Below are positions 53,950 to 64,000 of a DNA stretch of 64,000 nt, piece by piece. The position numbers and the translations under genes are program-made. Under the pieces are notes generated by a model. That model did no database searches. It saw only the letters and a list, made by a program, of their open reading frames with translations, and was not told where the DNA came from. Each line of letters starts with the position of its first letter. Position 1 is the first letter of the stretch. Location: positions 831,001-895,000 of the forward strand of contig NZ_JARXYR010000002.1 of NCBI RefSeq assembly GCF_029893635.1, given 5' to 3'. The stretch comes from Variovorax sp. TBS-050B (GTDB taxonomy: Bacteria > Pseudomonadota > Gammaproteobacteria > Burkholderiales > Burkholderiaceae_C).

Positions 53950-54827
53950 CAGTCGGCCGCGTTGCCGCCGCGGGCCGGGGAGACCTTGAACCAGCGCACG
54001 GCCCCGCCCTTGGTGTGCAGCACCACGAAGTCGAAGCCGCCGATCGCATGGTGCTCGCCGCGCTTGGGCACGCGGCCCATCTCGTGCGCGATCAGGCCGC
54101 CGATGGTGTCGAAGTCCTCGCTCAGCTGCTCTGCATCGAAGACGATGCCGAAGGCCTCGGCCACGCGCTCGATCGGCGTGTCGCCCGAGACGCGGTAGGT
54201 GTGGTCGGCGAGGCCGAAGATGTCGCCCTCGTCCTCGGCGATGTCGAACTCGTCCTCGATCTCGCCGACGATCTGCTCGAGCACGTCCTCGATGGTGATG
54301 AGGCCGGCCACGCGGCCGAACTCGTCGATCACGATCGCCAGGTGGTTGCGGTTGCCGCGGAACTCGCGCAGCAGGTCGTTCAGGCCCTTGCTCTCGGGCA
54401 CGAAGGTGGCGGGGCGCAGCAGGGCGCGGATGTTGAGGCCGGGCGCGCGCTGGAGCTTGAGCAGGTCCTTCGCGAGCAGGATGCCGATGATGTTTTCCTT
54501 CTCGCCCTCGTACACCGGAAAGCGCGAGTGCGCGGTGTCGATGACGAGGTGCAGCAGCGCGTCGTAGGGCGCGTCGATGTTCACCAGGTCCATGCGCGGC
54601 GCGGCCACCATCACGTCGCCCGCGGTCATGTCGGCCATGCGCAGCACGCCTTCGAGCATCACGCGCGATTCGGCGCCGATCACCTCGTTGTCCTCGGCGT
54701 CCGCGAGCGTTTCGATCAGCTCGTCGCGGGAGTCGGGTCCCGGGTGAATGAATTCAGCCAGCTTCTGGAGAAAGCCGCGCTTGTCTTCCCGTTCGACGGG
54801 TGCGCGTTCAGGGTGAGGTTCGGCCAC
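53949..54827 (-). CDS. corC: CorC/HlyC-family CBS-domain protein
   Basis: The 292-residue protein has two CBS domains (about residues 70-190; phrases VMVAAPRMDLVNIDAPYDALLHLVIDTAHSRFPVY and NHLAIVIDEFGRVAGLITIEDVLEQIVGEIEDEFD) and a C-terminal CorC-HlyC domain (YRVSGDTPIERVAEAFG to GGFDFVVLHTKGGAVRWFKV). There are no membrane segments, as in the CorC/YbeX type. It is linked to magnesium/cobalt handling and ribosome maturation in other bacteria. The stop overlaps the start of lnt by one base. Start at 54827 is the only clear one. Confidence 0.92.
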   Translation of the reverse strand: MAEPHPERAPVEREDKRGFLQKLAEFIHPGPDSRDELIETLADAEDNEVIGAESRVMLEGVLRMADMTAGDVMVAAPRMDLVNIDAPYDALLHLVIDTAHSRFPVYEGEKENIIGILLAKDLLKLQRAPGLNIRALLRPATFVPESKGLNDLLREFRGNRNHLAIVIDEFGRVAGLITIEDVLEQIVGEIEDEFDIAEDEGDIFGLADHTYRVSGDTPIERVAEAFGIVFDAEQLSEDFDTIGGLIAHEMGRVPKRGEHHAIGGFDFVVLHTKGGAVRWFKVSPARGGNAAD

Positions 54828-54937
54828 TGCGGCAGGCGTAGTTGAAGAGATGCAAGGATACCGGATTGCGTGTGACAGGCTCTACCCCTGGCGATCCGGT
54901 GCGGCGGCGGAGGGCCGCGCCGCGCGGCGTGCGACGG

Positions 54938-55666
54938 CTACTGGGCCGACTTGCCGCGCGCGTCGCGCACGCCGCTGCGCACTTCCTGCAGGCTGGCGAG
55001 GAAGGCCCAGAACTGCTTGGCGCGGCTCTTGAGGTGGTAGTCGACCGCCGCGAAGTGCTCGAGCGCGATCTCGCTCATGCGGCTGTCGAGGGTGGCGCTG
55101 GGCAACTGCAGATGGGCCTCGGATTCCGAGCCGCTGCGCACCACGGTGGCGCCTGCGTTGCGGGCGATCTTGAGCATCGCCGCGTTCTCGCTCAGCGCGT
55201 GGATGAAGAGCATGCCCACGCCTTCGTTGCGCGCAACGACCACCGCCCGCTCGAACAGCCGCGCGCCATAGCCGCGTCCGCGCGCATGCGCCGCCACCGA
55301 GACGCCGAACTCCGCGCAGTCGCTGTGCTGGCCCTCCGGCGCAAAGGCCAGGTGCGCCATCGCGATCAGGTCGAGGCGGCGGTTGTAGATGCCGAAAAGT
55401 TCGTCGCGGTCGAAGTCGAGCCCGTCGACGTAGCGCTGGATCTGCGCGTCGCCCGCGGCATAGCCGAAGCGCAGGTAACGGTCGTGCGGCGAGAGCGCCA
55501 GCAGGTGCGCGGCGATGCGGTCGCGCTCCCGCGGGCCGATCGAGCGGATCGGCACCATGACGGGGTTGGGCGCCGGGGTGGCGCGCGGTTGCGCCTCAAC
55601 CATCGGCGCCTTCAGGAACGAGCCGAGGCCGAGAGACGCCTGGAGAAGGGTCTTGGCGGTGAGCAT
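54938..55666 (-). CDS. GNAT-family N-acetyltransferase
   Basis: The 242-residue protein has a GNAT domain (about residues 40-190). The acetyl-CoA binding motif is VSVAAHARGRGYGARLFERAVVVARNEGV (Q/RxxGxG/A pattern: RGRGYG), followed by MLFIHALSENAAMLKIARNAGA. A preceding strand DLIAMAHLAFAPEG fits the fold. The C-terminal 50 residues are helical and not part of the fold. The acceptor is unknown. It is about 110 bp upstream of the corC-like gene in the same direction. Confidence 0.88.
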   Translation of the reverse strand: MLTAKTLLQASLGLGSFLKAPMVEAQPRATPAPNPVMVPIRSIGPRERDRIAAHLLALSPHDRYLRFGYAAGDAQIQRYVDGLDFDRDELFGIYNRRLDLIAMAHLAFAPEGQHSDCAEFGVSVAAHARGRGYGARLFERAVVVARNEGVGMLFIHALSENAAMLKIARNAGATVVRSGSESEAHLQLPSATLDSRMSEIALEHFAAVDYHLKSRAKQFWAFLASLQEVRSGVRDARGKSAQ

Positions 55667-55776
55667 GGCTCAAATATAAGGGTTTTCCCTTAAACCTCAA
55701 GTTCACAGGGTACTTTCCGGCTTCATTTGTGAACCATTGTGGATTTCTCGTGGGATTCACGCCACGGGAGTCATGC

Positions 55777-56250
55777 CTAGACCGGCACGGCCGTGGTGGC
55801 CTTGACACGGTCGAGCACGAAACTGGTCTTGCAGTCCTCGACGCTGGGGTGCTTGAGCAGGGTGTCCATGATGAAGCGGCTGTAGTGGCCCATGTCGGCC
55901 ACCACCACGCGCAGCAGGTAGTCCATGTCGCCGGTCAGCGCCGCGCACTCGACCACCTCGGGCCAGGTCTGGACGCTGGCGCGGAAGAGGTCCATCGGAT
56001 TGCGCTTGTGGCTTTCGGTGTGCTTCTCGAGGCGCACGTTGAGGTAGGCGGTGAGGCCGAGGCCGACGACCTCGGGCCGCACGAGCGCGACGTAGCGGTC
56101 GATGACGCCGCTTTCCTCGAGCCGCTTGACCCGGCGCAGCACGGCGCTCGGGGACAGGCTGACCTGCTCGGCGATCTGGTCGTAGGTCGCGCGTCCGTCT
56201 GCTTGCAGCGTGCGCAGAATCAGTTTATCAATCTTGTCGAGTGCTTCCAT
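55777..56250 (-). CDS. Lrp/AsnC-family transcriptional regulator
   Basis: The 157-residue protein has the Lrp/AsnC helix-turn-helix (LDKIDKLILRTLQADGRATYDQIAEQVSLSPSAVLRRVKRLEESGVI, residues 4-50) and the C-terminal RAM domain (about 65-150) with VVECAALTGDMDYLLRVVVADMGHYSRFI. Such regulators bind amino acids. It is divergent from hppD, with the 4-hydroxyphenylpyruvate/phenylalanine genes beyond, so it probably responds to an aromatic amino acid and controls them. The gap upstream (56251-56417) starts with an AT-rich stretch suitable for Lrp-type binding. Confidence 0.93.
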   Translation of the reverse strand: MEALDKIDKLILRTLQADGRATYDQIAEQVSLSPSAVLRRVKRLEESGVIDRYVALVRPEVVGLGLTAYLNVRLEKHTESHKRNPMDLFRASVQTWPEVVECAALTGDMDYLLRVVVADMGHYSRFIMDTLLKHPSVEDCKTSFVLDRVKATTAVPV

Positions 56251-56417
56251 TTTGCCATTTTTGCAGTTTTGTTGCGTCGTGCCGTGCGCGAGCGCCCGAT
56301 AACGCTGAAATCATGAGTGCCATCCGGCCTACATTGGGCGCCTGGCCGTTTTCCGCCGTTGCGGGGCCGGCCGCTTCCTTCTTCTAGCCCCCGATCCGAA
56401 TCTTCTGGAGACCGCAC

Positions 56418-57546
56418 ATGAGCCACGCCGACGCACCCGCCTTCACCCCCTGGGAGAACCCCATGGGCACCGACGGCTTCGAAATTCATCGAGTACGCGG
56501 CGCCGGACCCGGTCGCCATGGGCAAGGTCTTCGAGCGCATGGGCTTCACCGCGGTGGCCAAGCACCGCCACAAGAACGTGCTGCTGTACCGGCAGGGCGA
56601 GATCAACTTCATCGTCAATGCCGAGCCCGATTCGTTCGCGCAGCGCTTCGCGCGCGAGCACGGCCCGAGCGTCTGCGCGATCGCCTTCCGCGTGCAGGAC
56701 GCGAAGCAGGCCTACGAGCGCGCCATTTCGCTCGGCGCCTGGGGCTTCGCCGACAAGGCGGGTCCCGGCGAGCTGAACATCCCCGCGATCAAGGGCATCG
56801 GCGACAGCCTGATCTATCTGGTCGACCGCTGGCCCGGCAAGAACGGCGCAAAGCCCGGCGACATCGGCAACATCGGCTTCTACGACGTGGACTTCGAGCC
56901 GCTGCCGGGCGTGTCGTCGGAACTGGCCAAGGCGCCCAAGGGCAACGGCCTGACCTACATCGACCACCTGACGCACAACGTCTACCGCGGCCGCATGAAC
57001 ACCTGGGCCGCCTTCTACGAGAAGCTGTTCAATTTCCGCGAGATCAAGTACTTCGACATCGAAGGCCAGGTCACGGGCGTGAAGAGCAAGGCCATGACCA
57101 GCCCCTGCGGCAAGATCCGCATCCCGATCAACGAAGAGGGCAAGGAGCAGGCCGGCCAGATCCAGGAGTACCTGGACATGTACCACGGCGAAGGCATCCA
57201 GCACATCGCGATGGGCTCGGACGACCTGTACGCGACGGTGGACGCGCTGCGCGCCAATGGCGTGAAGCTGCTCGACACCATCGACACCTACTACGAACTG
57301 GTCGACAAGCGCATCCCGGGCCATGGCGAGGACGTGGCCGAGCTGCACAAGCGCAAGATCCTGATCGACGGCAAGAAGGACGCGCTGCTGCTGCAGATCT
57401 TCAGCGAGAACCAGCTCGGCCCGATCTTCTTCGAGTTCATCCAGCGCAAGGGCGACGACGGTTTCGGCAACGGCAACTTCAAGGCGCTGTTCGAGAGCAT
57501 CGAGCTCGACCAGATGCGCCGGGGCGTGCTGACGGCCGCAAAATAA
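56418..57546 (+). pseudogene. hppD: 4-Hydroxyphenylpyruvate dioxygenase with a single-base frameshift near the N-terminus
   Basis: The frame from 56418 ([22 protein letters not shown]) ends at a run of three A (56482-56484). The next frame then continues as a full dioxygenase: [21 protein letters not shown] onwards to 57546. Removing one A restores GFEFIEYA, the family sequence. Iron ligands are visible in the C-terminal half: His in [10 protein letters not shown], His in GIQHIAMG and Glu in [10 protein letters not shown] start at the ATG 56518 would lose the N-terminal ~35 residues. The enzyme forms homogentisate from tyrosine. As with the ligase at 9986, the extra base may be a sequence error. 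It is followed by a PheC-like gene and phhA, and is divergent from an Lrp regulator. Confidence 0.9.
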
Positions 57547-57577
57547 GCGCCCCTTCACACTTGGCCCAGGAGCCCTC

Positions 57578-58384
57578 ATGCGCAGCAGTTGCCGCACGTT
57601 CTCGATCGGTTGGAGCATCATCGCGGTAGCCGCCGCGCTGGCGGGCTGCGCCACGGCGCCGGGCCCGTCGCCGGCCGCCGGCTCGCACCTCGATGCGGTC
57701 CAGAAGAGCGCCGTGCTGCGCATCTGCACGCCGGGCGACTACCGGCCGTTCAGCTTCCACAAGGCCGACGGTTCCTTCGAGGGCATCGACGTCGACCTGA
57801 TGACCGGCTTCAGCGCCAGCCTCGGCGCGAAGCCCGAATGGGTCAAGACCACCTGGGCCAACCTGCTGCCGGACCTCGCGGCCGGCAAGTGCGACATCGC
57901 GGTGGGCGGCGTCTCGGTGACGACCGAGCGCCAGAAGCGCGCCTTCTTCAGCGCGCCCTACATGGTGAACGGCAAGACGCCGATCGCACGCTGCGCCGAC
58001 GTGGCCAAGTACCAGAGCGTGGCGGACATCGACAAGCCCGCGACGCGCGTGATCTTCAACCCGGGCGGCAGCAACGAGCGCTTCGCGCGCGCCAACTTCA
58101 AGCAGGCGAAGCTCACGATGCACGGCGAGAACGTGACGATCTTCGACGAGATCCTCGCGAACCGCGCCGACGTGTTCGTGACCGAGTCTGCGGAAGCCAT
58201 CACCCAGCAGAAGCTCAAGCCCGGACTCTGCGCGATCAACCCCGACAAGCCGCTGCAGTACGGCGAAATGGCCTGGATGCTGCCGCGCGACGACGTGGCC
58301 TTCAAGGCCTATGTCGACCAATGGCTGCACCTGCAGCAGGCCGGCGGCGACTTCCAGCGCGTGATGAACCGCTGGCTCAAATAA
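57578..58384 (+). CDS. PheC-like cyclohexadienyl dehydratase / solute-binding-fold lipoprotein
   Basis: The 268-residue protein starts with a lipoprotein signal (LAGC, Cys24) and then has a type-3 solute-binding fold. Its sequence follows periplasmic cyclohexadienyl dehydratase PheC of Pseudomonas: VLRICTPGDYRPFSFHKADG, NPGGSNERFARANFKQAKL, NVTIFDEILANRADVFVTESAEA and AWMLPRDDVAFKAYVDQWLHLQ. PheC turns prephenate or arogenate into phenylpyruvate or phenylalanine. The glutamate in the TESAEA segment aligns with PheC's TDAIEA, which carries its catalytic Glu. A plain amino-acid receptor is the alternative, but no transporter genes are near. It lies between hppD and phhA. Confidence 0.82.
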   Translation: MRSSCRTFSIGWSIIAVAAALAGCATAPGPSPAAGSHLDAVQKSAVLRICTPGDYRPFSFHKADGSFEGIDVDLMTGFSASLGAKPEWVKTTWANLLPDLAAGKCDIAVGGVSVTTERQKRAFFSAPYMVNGKTPIARCADVAKYQSVADIDKPATRVIFNPGGSNERFARANFKQAKLTMHGENVTIFDEILANRADVFVTESAEAITQQKLKPGLCAINPDKPLQYGEMAWMLPRDDVAFKAYVDQWLHLQQAGGDFQRVMNRWLK

Positions 58385-58400
58385 CCGGAGAGCACTTTCC

Positions 58401-59276
58401 ATGGAAATCCCCGCCGCTGCCGTCGTCACGCCTGCCGTCTACGGTGCCTCGGATCGCCCGCCGCGCGGCGACTACGCCCGCGGCGGCGCGGTGCACGCCG
58501 ACTACACCTGCCCGCAGAACTGGGCCAGCTACACGGCGGCCGACCACGACACCTACCGGCGGCTCTACGAGCGCCAGGCGGCGCAGCTGCCGGGCCTCGC
58601 CTGCGATGCCTTCATCCAGGCGCTGCCGTCGCTGGGCGTGAAGGACCGCATCCCGCGCTTCGAGGAGATCAACGAGCGGCTTTCCAAGGCGACGGGCTGG
58701 GAGATCGTGGCGGTGCCGGGGCTGATTCCCGAGCTGCCGTTCTTCACCCTGCTCGCGAACCGCAAGTTTCCGGTGACCGACTGGATCCGCAAGCCCGAGG
58801 AGTTCGACTACATCGTCGAGCCCGACGTGTTCCACGACCTCTTCGGGCATGTGCCGATGCTGTTCGACCCGACCTTCGCCGACTACGTGCAGCGCTACGG
58901 CCAGGGCGGCATCAAGGCGCACGAGCTCGGCGCCGGCGAGAAGCTGGCGCGGCTGTACTGGTACACGGTGGAGTTCGGGCTGATCCGCCAGCGCGACGGC
59001 CTGCGCGCGTACGGGGCCGGCATCCTGAGTTCGGTCGGCGAACTGCAGCACGCGGTGCGCAGCGACGAACCGCACCGGCTGCCGCTCGATCTGATGCGGA
59101 CCATGCGCACGCGATACAAGATCGACACCTACCAGAGCAACTATTTCGTGATCGAGAGCTTCGCGCAGCTGTTCGAACTCACCGCACCGGACTTCACGCC
59201 GCTCTACAAGGCGCTCGAGGTCGAGCCCGACATCCCCGCCGGGGTGCTGCTGCCGGGCGAGACCGGCAAGGCCTGA
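58401..59276 (+). CDS. phhA: Phenylalanine 4-monooxygenase
   Basis: The 291-residue enzyme hydroxylates phenylalanine to tyrosine with tetrahydropterin and iron. The iron ligands are His145, His150 (VEPDVFHDLFGHVPML) and Glu191 (WYTVEFGL). The N-terminus lacks an ACT regulatory domain, as in other bacterial forms. It starts 16 bp after the PheC-like gene, with hppD before it, so the three form an aromatic amino-acid operon: phenylalanine to tyrosine, then 4-hydroxyphenylpyruvate to homogentisate. No pterin dehydratase (phhB) gene is seen. Confidence 0.96.
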   Translation: MEIPAAAVVTPAVYGASDRPPRGDYARGGAVHADYTCPQNWASYTAADHDTYRRLYERQAAQLPGLACDAFIQALPSLGVKDRIPRFEEINERLSKATGWEIVAVPGLIPELPFFTLLANRKFPVTDWIRKPEEFDYIVEPDVFHDLFGHVPMLFDPTFADYVQRYGQGGIKAHELGAGEKLARLYWYTVEFGLIRQRDGLRAYGAGILSSVGELQHAVRSDEPHRLPLDLMRTMRTRYKIDTYQSNYFVIESFAQLFELTAPDFTPLYKALEVEPDIPAGVLLPGETGKA

Positions 59277-59427
59277 ACCGGCCTTTCTCCGCGCCGGCCG
59301 CGCTCCGTCGAAGCTGCAGCCGCGCGCCGCGGCTATCGCGCACGCGACAACGTGCATGCGGCCCCTAGGACAAGCCCGCTGGTGGTGGACTGTGCCCGGC
59401 TCCCACAATCCGCGCAAAGGAGCTTGC

Positions 59428-61122
59428 ATGCAGACATCCGCGCAACGACAGAACTATCCGGCCGACGTGCCGCACGAGATCGATCCGGACCAGTACCGGT
59501 CTCTGTCCCACATGTTCGACGAGGCCTTCGGCCGCTATGCCGACCGGCCGTTCTCCGTCTGCATGGAGCGCTGGATGACCTACGGCGAGCTCGACACCCT
59601 GTCGAAGGCGCTCGGCGCATGGCTGCAGTCGCTAGGCCTCGAGCCCGGGGCCAGGGTCGCGATCATGCTGCCCAACATTCCGCAGTTCGCCGTCGCGATG
59701 TGCGCCGTGCTGCGCGCGGGCTACACCTGCGTGAACGTCAATCCGCTCTACACGGCGCGTGAACTCGAGCACCAGCTGAAGGATTCGGGCGCCACGGCGA
59801 TCGTCATCCTCGAGAACTTCGCAGCCACGCTGGAGCAGGTGATCGAACGCACGCCGGTCCGGCATGTCGCGCTCACGGCGATGGGCGACCTGCTGGGCGG
59901 CCTGTACGGCACCTGGATCACCGTTGCCGTCCGCCACCTCGCGAAGATGGTGCCGCCGTTCAAGCTGCCGCTCGGGGAGGGCCGCAGCGTGACGCCGTTC
60001 ACCGAAGCGCTGGCGCAGGGACGCTCGCGCACGCTGGCGCCGGATCAGAGCACGCTCGAGTCCATCGCCTTCCTGCAGTACACCGGCGGAACCACCGGCC
60101 TGTCCAAGGGCGCGGTGCTGACGCATCGCAACATCGTCGCGGCCACGCTCCAGGCCGAGGCCTGGTTCACCCCCGCGCTCGCGCGCGCCGGCGACCTTTC
60201 CAAGGTCAACAGCATCGCGGCGCTGCCCCTCTATCACATCTTCGCGCTGACGCTCTGCCTGCTGGTGATCCGGCAGGGCTCGCACATGACGCTGATTCCG
60301 AACCCGCGCGACTTCGACAAGTTCGTCGCGGTGCTCAAGAAGCGGCCCTTCCACATGCTGCCGGCGGTGAACACGCTGTTCAACGCGCTGCTGATGCATC
60401 CGGAGTTCAAGTCCATCGACTTCTCGACGCTTTTCGTGTCGCAGGCGGGCGGCATGGCGGCTTCCGAAGGAACGGCGCGCCGCTGGTTCGAAGTCACGGG
60501 TTGTCCGATGATCGAAGGCTGGGGCATGAGCGAGACATGCGCGATCGGCACCAACAACCCGGTGTCGAACACCACCTTCACCGGCACCATCGGCCTGCCG
60601 CTGCCGAGCATCGAGATCGCCATCAAGGACGACGAAGGGAATTCGCTTCCCACAGGTACGCCGGGCGAGCTCTGCATCAAGGGCCCGAACGTGATGAGGG
60701 GCTACTACAACCAGCCCGCCGAGACGGCGGCAGCCTTCACGGCCGACGGGTTCATGCGCACCGGCGACATCGCCGTGATGCAGGAAGACGGCTATGCGCG
60801 GATCGTCGACCGCAAGAAGGACATGATCCTCGTGAGCGGCTTCAACGTCTTCCCCAACGAACTGGAGAACGTCATTTCGCTGTGCCCCGGCGTGGTCGAG
60901 TGTGCCGCGGTCGGCGTGCCCGACGAGAAGCAGGGCGAGGCGATCAAGGTCTTCGTGGTCCGCCGCGACCCCACGCTGACCGAAGATGCGGTGATGCAGT
61001 ACTGCCACAGCCAGCTCACCGGCTACAAGCGGCCGAAGCAGATCGAGTTCCGCGAATCGCTGCCGAAGACCAACGTCGGCAAGATTCTTCGCCGCGAACT
61101 CCGGCCCCGCGCGCAGGCCTGA
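59428..61122 (+). CDS. fadD: Long-chain fatty-acid-CoA ligase
   Basis: The 564-residue AMP-binding enzyme activates fatty acids. It has the P-loop YTGGTTGLSKGAVLTHRN (about residue 217), the LYHIFALT and GWGMSETCAIGTNNPV motifs, the adenylate motif TGDIAVMQEDGYARIVDRKKDMI and the catalytic Lys near TNVGKILRRELR. Length and motifs fit the FadD group rather than the shorter-chain ligase at 8942-10610. The start at 59428 has an AAAGGAG ribosome site. The MBL hydrolase begins directly after its stop codon. It lies 151 bp after phhA and probably has its own promoter. Confidence 0.92.
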   Translation: MQTSAQRQNYPADVPHEIDPDQYRSLSHMFDEAFGRYADRPFSVCMERWMTYGELDTLSKALGAWLQSLGLEPGARVAIMLPNIPQFAVAMCAVLRAGYTCVNVNPLYTARELEHQLKDSGATAIVILENFAATLEQVIERTPVRHVALTAMGDLLGGLYGTWITVAVRHLAKMVPPFKLPLGEGRSVTPFTEALAQGRSRTLAPDQSTLESIAFLQYTGGTTGLSKGAVLTHRNIVAATLQAEAWFTPALARAGDLSKVNSIAALPLYHIFALTLCLLVIRQGSHMTLIPNPRDFDKFVAVLKKRPFHMLPAVNTLFNALLMHPEFKSIDFSTLFVSQAGGMAASEGTARRWFEVTGCPMIEGWGMSETCAIGTNNPVSNTTFTGTIGLPLPSIEIAIKDDEGNSLPTGTPGELCIKGPNVMRGYYNQPAETAAAFTADGFMRTGDIAVMQEDGYARIVDRKKDMILVSGFNVFPNELENVISLCPGVVECAAVGVPDEKQGEAIKVFVVRRDPTLTEDAVMQYCHSQLTGYKRPKQIEFRESLPKTNVGKILRRELRPRAQA

Positions 61123-62055
61123 ATGGGCCCTCGAGCCGCGTTTGATGCGCTGCCGGCGAACGTCGTCGTCTTCGAGCGCGGCTGGCTGTCTTCGAACAAC
61201 ATCCTGTTCGCCGGCGCCGGCGAGACGGCACTGGTCGACACGGGGTACGTGACCCACGCTGCGCAGACGGTCGCGCTCGTGGAGGTGGCCCTGGGCGACA
61301 GGCCGCTGGACCGGGTATTGAACACGCACCTGCACAGCGACCATTGCGGCGGCAACGCAGCGCTGCAGCAGCGCTACCCCGCTTTGCAGACGGACATTCC
61401 GCCCGGCGACGCGGCACTGGTCTCGCGCTGGGACGAGGAGGGGCTGCGTTTTCGGGCCACGGGGCAGCGTTGTGCGCCGTTTCTGTTCACGGGGCTGCTC
61501 CGGCCCGACACGGAGGTGGTGCTGGGCGATGCGCCTTGGCAGGTGCATGCGGCACCTGGGCACGATCCACACTCGGTCATTCTGTTCGAGCCAGGTTCAG
61601 GCACGCTGATCTCTGCCGACGCGCTCTGGGCGAACGGGTTCGGCGTGGCTTTTCCCGAGCTGGCAGGGGAGCCGTCCTTCGCTGATATCGCCGCGACCCT
61701 GGATCTGATCGAGCGACTGGCGCCGCGGGTGGTCATTCCCGGACATGGCTCCGTCTTTCAGGACCTTGGTGCCGCTTTGGACACTGCGAGGCGGCGACTC
61801 GAGGCCTTCCAGCGCGATCCTGCACGGCACGCCCGGCATGCGATCAAGGTGCTGCTGAAGTTCAAGCTGCTGGAAGTACAGGCTGCTGATGCGGACGCGT
61901 GGCAGGACTGGGTCCGCGGCACGCCTTATCTCGAATTGGTGCGATCGCGTTTCTTTGCGCAAAGCACCTTGGAGGGATTGGCTGCGGAAATCCTGAGCGA
62001 GTTGGTGGCAGGTGGCGCGGCCGCCATCGAGGGCGATCGGGTACTGAACGTCTGA
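61123..62055 (+). CDS. MBL-fold metallo-hydrolase
   Basis: The 310-residue protein has the metal motif NTHLHSDHCGGN (His69, His71, Asp73, His74), a later PGHDPHS, ISADALW and PGHGSVF. A C-terminal helical region (about 215-305) includes the phrase FKLLEVQAADADAWQDWV. It belongs to a proteobacterial group of unknown substrate, distinct from the MBL protein at 29667. Its ATG follows the ligase stop codon without gap, so the two genes are co-translated. A strong terminator hairpin follows its stop. Confidence 0.88.
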   Translation: MGPRAAFDALPANVVVFERGWLSSNNILFAGAGETALVDTGYVTHAAQTVALVEVALGDRPLDRVLNTHLHSDHCGGNAALQQRYPALQTDIPPGDAALVSRWDEEGLRFRATGQRCAPFLFTGLLRPDTEVVLGDAPWQVHAAPGHDPHSVILFEPGSGTLISADALWANGFGVAFPELAGEPSFADIAATLDLIERLAPRVVIPGHGSVFQDLGAALDTARRRLEAFQRDPARHARHAIKVLLKFKLLEVQAADADAWQDWVRGTPYLELVRSRFFAQSTLEGLAAEILSELVAGGAAAIEGDRVLNV

Positions 62056-62072
62056 ATGACTTCAGCAAATAA

Positions 62073-62106
62073 AAAAAGCGCCTCGTCGAAAAACGAGGCG
62101 CTTTTT
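62073..62106 (+). terminator. Rho-independent terminator after the MBL hydrolase
   Basis: A 14-bp perfect stem (AAAAAGCGCCTCGT / ACGAGGCGCTTTTT) with a six-base loop CGAAAA lies 18 bp after the stop codon and ends in T residues on the plus strand. The A-run on the left lets it act in both directions. Confidence 0.92.
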
Positions 62107-62121
62107 GCTTTCTGCAATAGA

Positions 62122-62149
62122 AAAAGCCCAACCACGTGGTTGGGCTTTT
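62122..62149 (-). terminator. Rho-independent terminator of the rRNA operon
   Basis: A 28-bp perfect palindrome (arms AAAAGCCCAACCAC and its complement) lies 14 bp past the 3' end of 5S rRNA. On the minus strand it ends in T residues, as expected for the end of the rRNA transcript. Confidence 0.9.
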
Positions 62150-62162
62150 CCTGGCTGTAAGA

Positions 62163-62276
62163 GCCTGACGATGACCTACTTTCACACGGGAACCCGCACT
62201 ATCATCGGCGCTGAGTCGTTTCACTGTCCTGTTCGGGATGGGAAGGAGTGGTACCAACTCGCTATGGTCATCAGGC
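62163..62276 (-). rRNA. rrf: 5S ribosomal RNA
   Basis: Read on the minus strand the segment begins GCCTGATGACCATAGCGAGT. It contains the conserved CCCATCCCGAACAGG loop and ends in GGTCATCGTCAGGC, which pairs with the start. The 114-nt length and terminal helix are those of betaproteobacterial 5S. It follows the 23S gene on the same strand, about 125 bp away. Confidence 0.96.
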
Positions 62277-62401
62277 ATAACTTGTTGTCTGGCTGATCAC
62301 GTGATCAACCGGACGAATTCATAGAGTTTGGAATCAGCTTGGTTTTTGAATGCGTCAACTTGGCATAACACCTTGATCAGGCTGATCAAAGTTATAGGGT
62401 C

Positions 62402-64000
<1,599 letters not shown>

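Overview
The window is high-GC chromosomal DNA with short intergenic gaps and many overlapping start and stop codons. Gene content points to a betaproteobacterium of the Comamonadaceae, most likely Variovorax. The evidence is a complete leucine/isovalerate (liu) cluster, Bug-type solute receptors, betaproteobacterial gene order around glyQ-glyS-gmhB-plsC, and a 415-residue periplasmic carboxypeptidase that matches glucarpidase (carboxypeptidase G2), an enzyme first described from a strain close to Variovorax. Genus assignment is inference. No phage, IS element, CRISPR array or tRNA was found.

Layout. 1-2975: a truncated IclR regulator with a dyad over its start codon, a GhrA-type reductase, an EthD-like protein and a DUF4349 lipoprotein. 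3044-13986: leucine/isovalerate catabolism on the minus strand (liuA, Bug receptor, acyl-CoA ligase with a frameshift, liuB, DinB-like, liuC, DUF4126, liuD) with a divergent AraC regulator; HMG-CoA lyase is absent. 14035-15375: an isolated gene of visibly lower GC coding for a HEPN-like protein. 15573-21699: thioredoxin-like protein, HAD phosphatase, thiC behind a TPP riboswitch, YchJ, a LuxR-type regulator and a secreted amidase. 21797-28377: metallophosphoesterase, acyl-CoA dehydrogenase, glucarpidase, thiolase and aceK. 28391-33842: carbonic anhydrase, a LiuR-like MerR regulator facing an MBL-fold hydrolase across a 20-bp palindrome, an LRR-protein kinase fusion, a pseudouridine synthase and an SDR.

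33862-40150: a minus-strand operon glyQ-glyS-[two-gene nucleotidyltransferase module]-gmhB-plsC-ygjP-like. 40382-42985: lipid kinase, phosphoesterase and PAP2 phosphatase. 42993-45412: asparaginase, RutR-like TetR regulator, HxlR regulator and a gene remnant. 45451-52359: a sigma-54-type promoter heading seven genes (flavodoxin-like reductase, cytosine-deaminase-like and creatininase-like amidohydrolases, an ABC importer of the NMT1/THI5 type and an FAD oxidase), which reads as a nitrogen-regulated uptake and breakdown route for an unknown N-containing compound. 52372-55666: lnt, corC-like and a GNAT acetyltransferase. 55777-59276: an Lrp regulator divergent from phenylalanine/tyrosine catabolism (hppD with a frameshift, a PheC-like protein, phhA). 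59428-62055: fadD-type ligase and MBL hydrolase. 62122-64000: the 3' end of an rRNA operon (23S partial, 5S, terminator) on the minus strand.

Two conserved genes (acyl-CoA ligase, hppD) are each broken by one extra base in a short homopolymer, which suggests sequence error as much as biology. Three copies of a ~110-bp palindromic repeat lie just past stop codons in the liu and aceK regions. All family assignments come from reading the translations; no database search was run.
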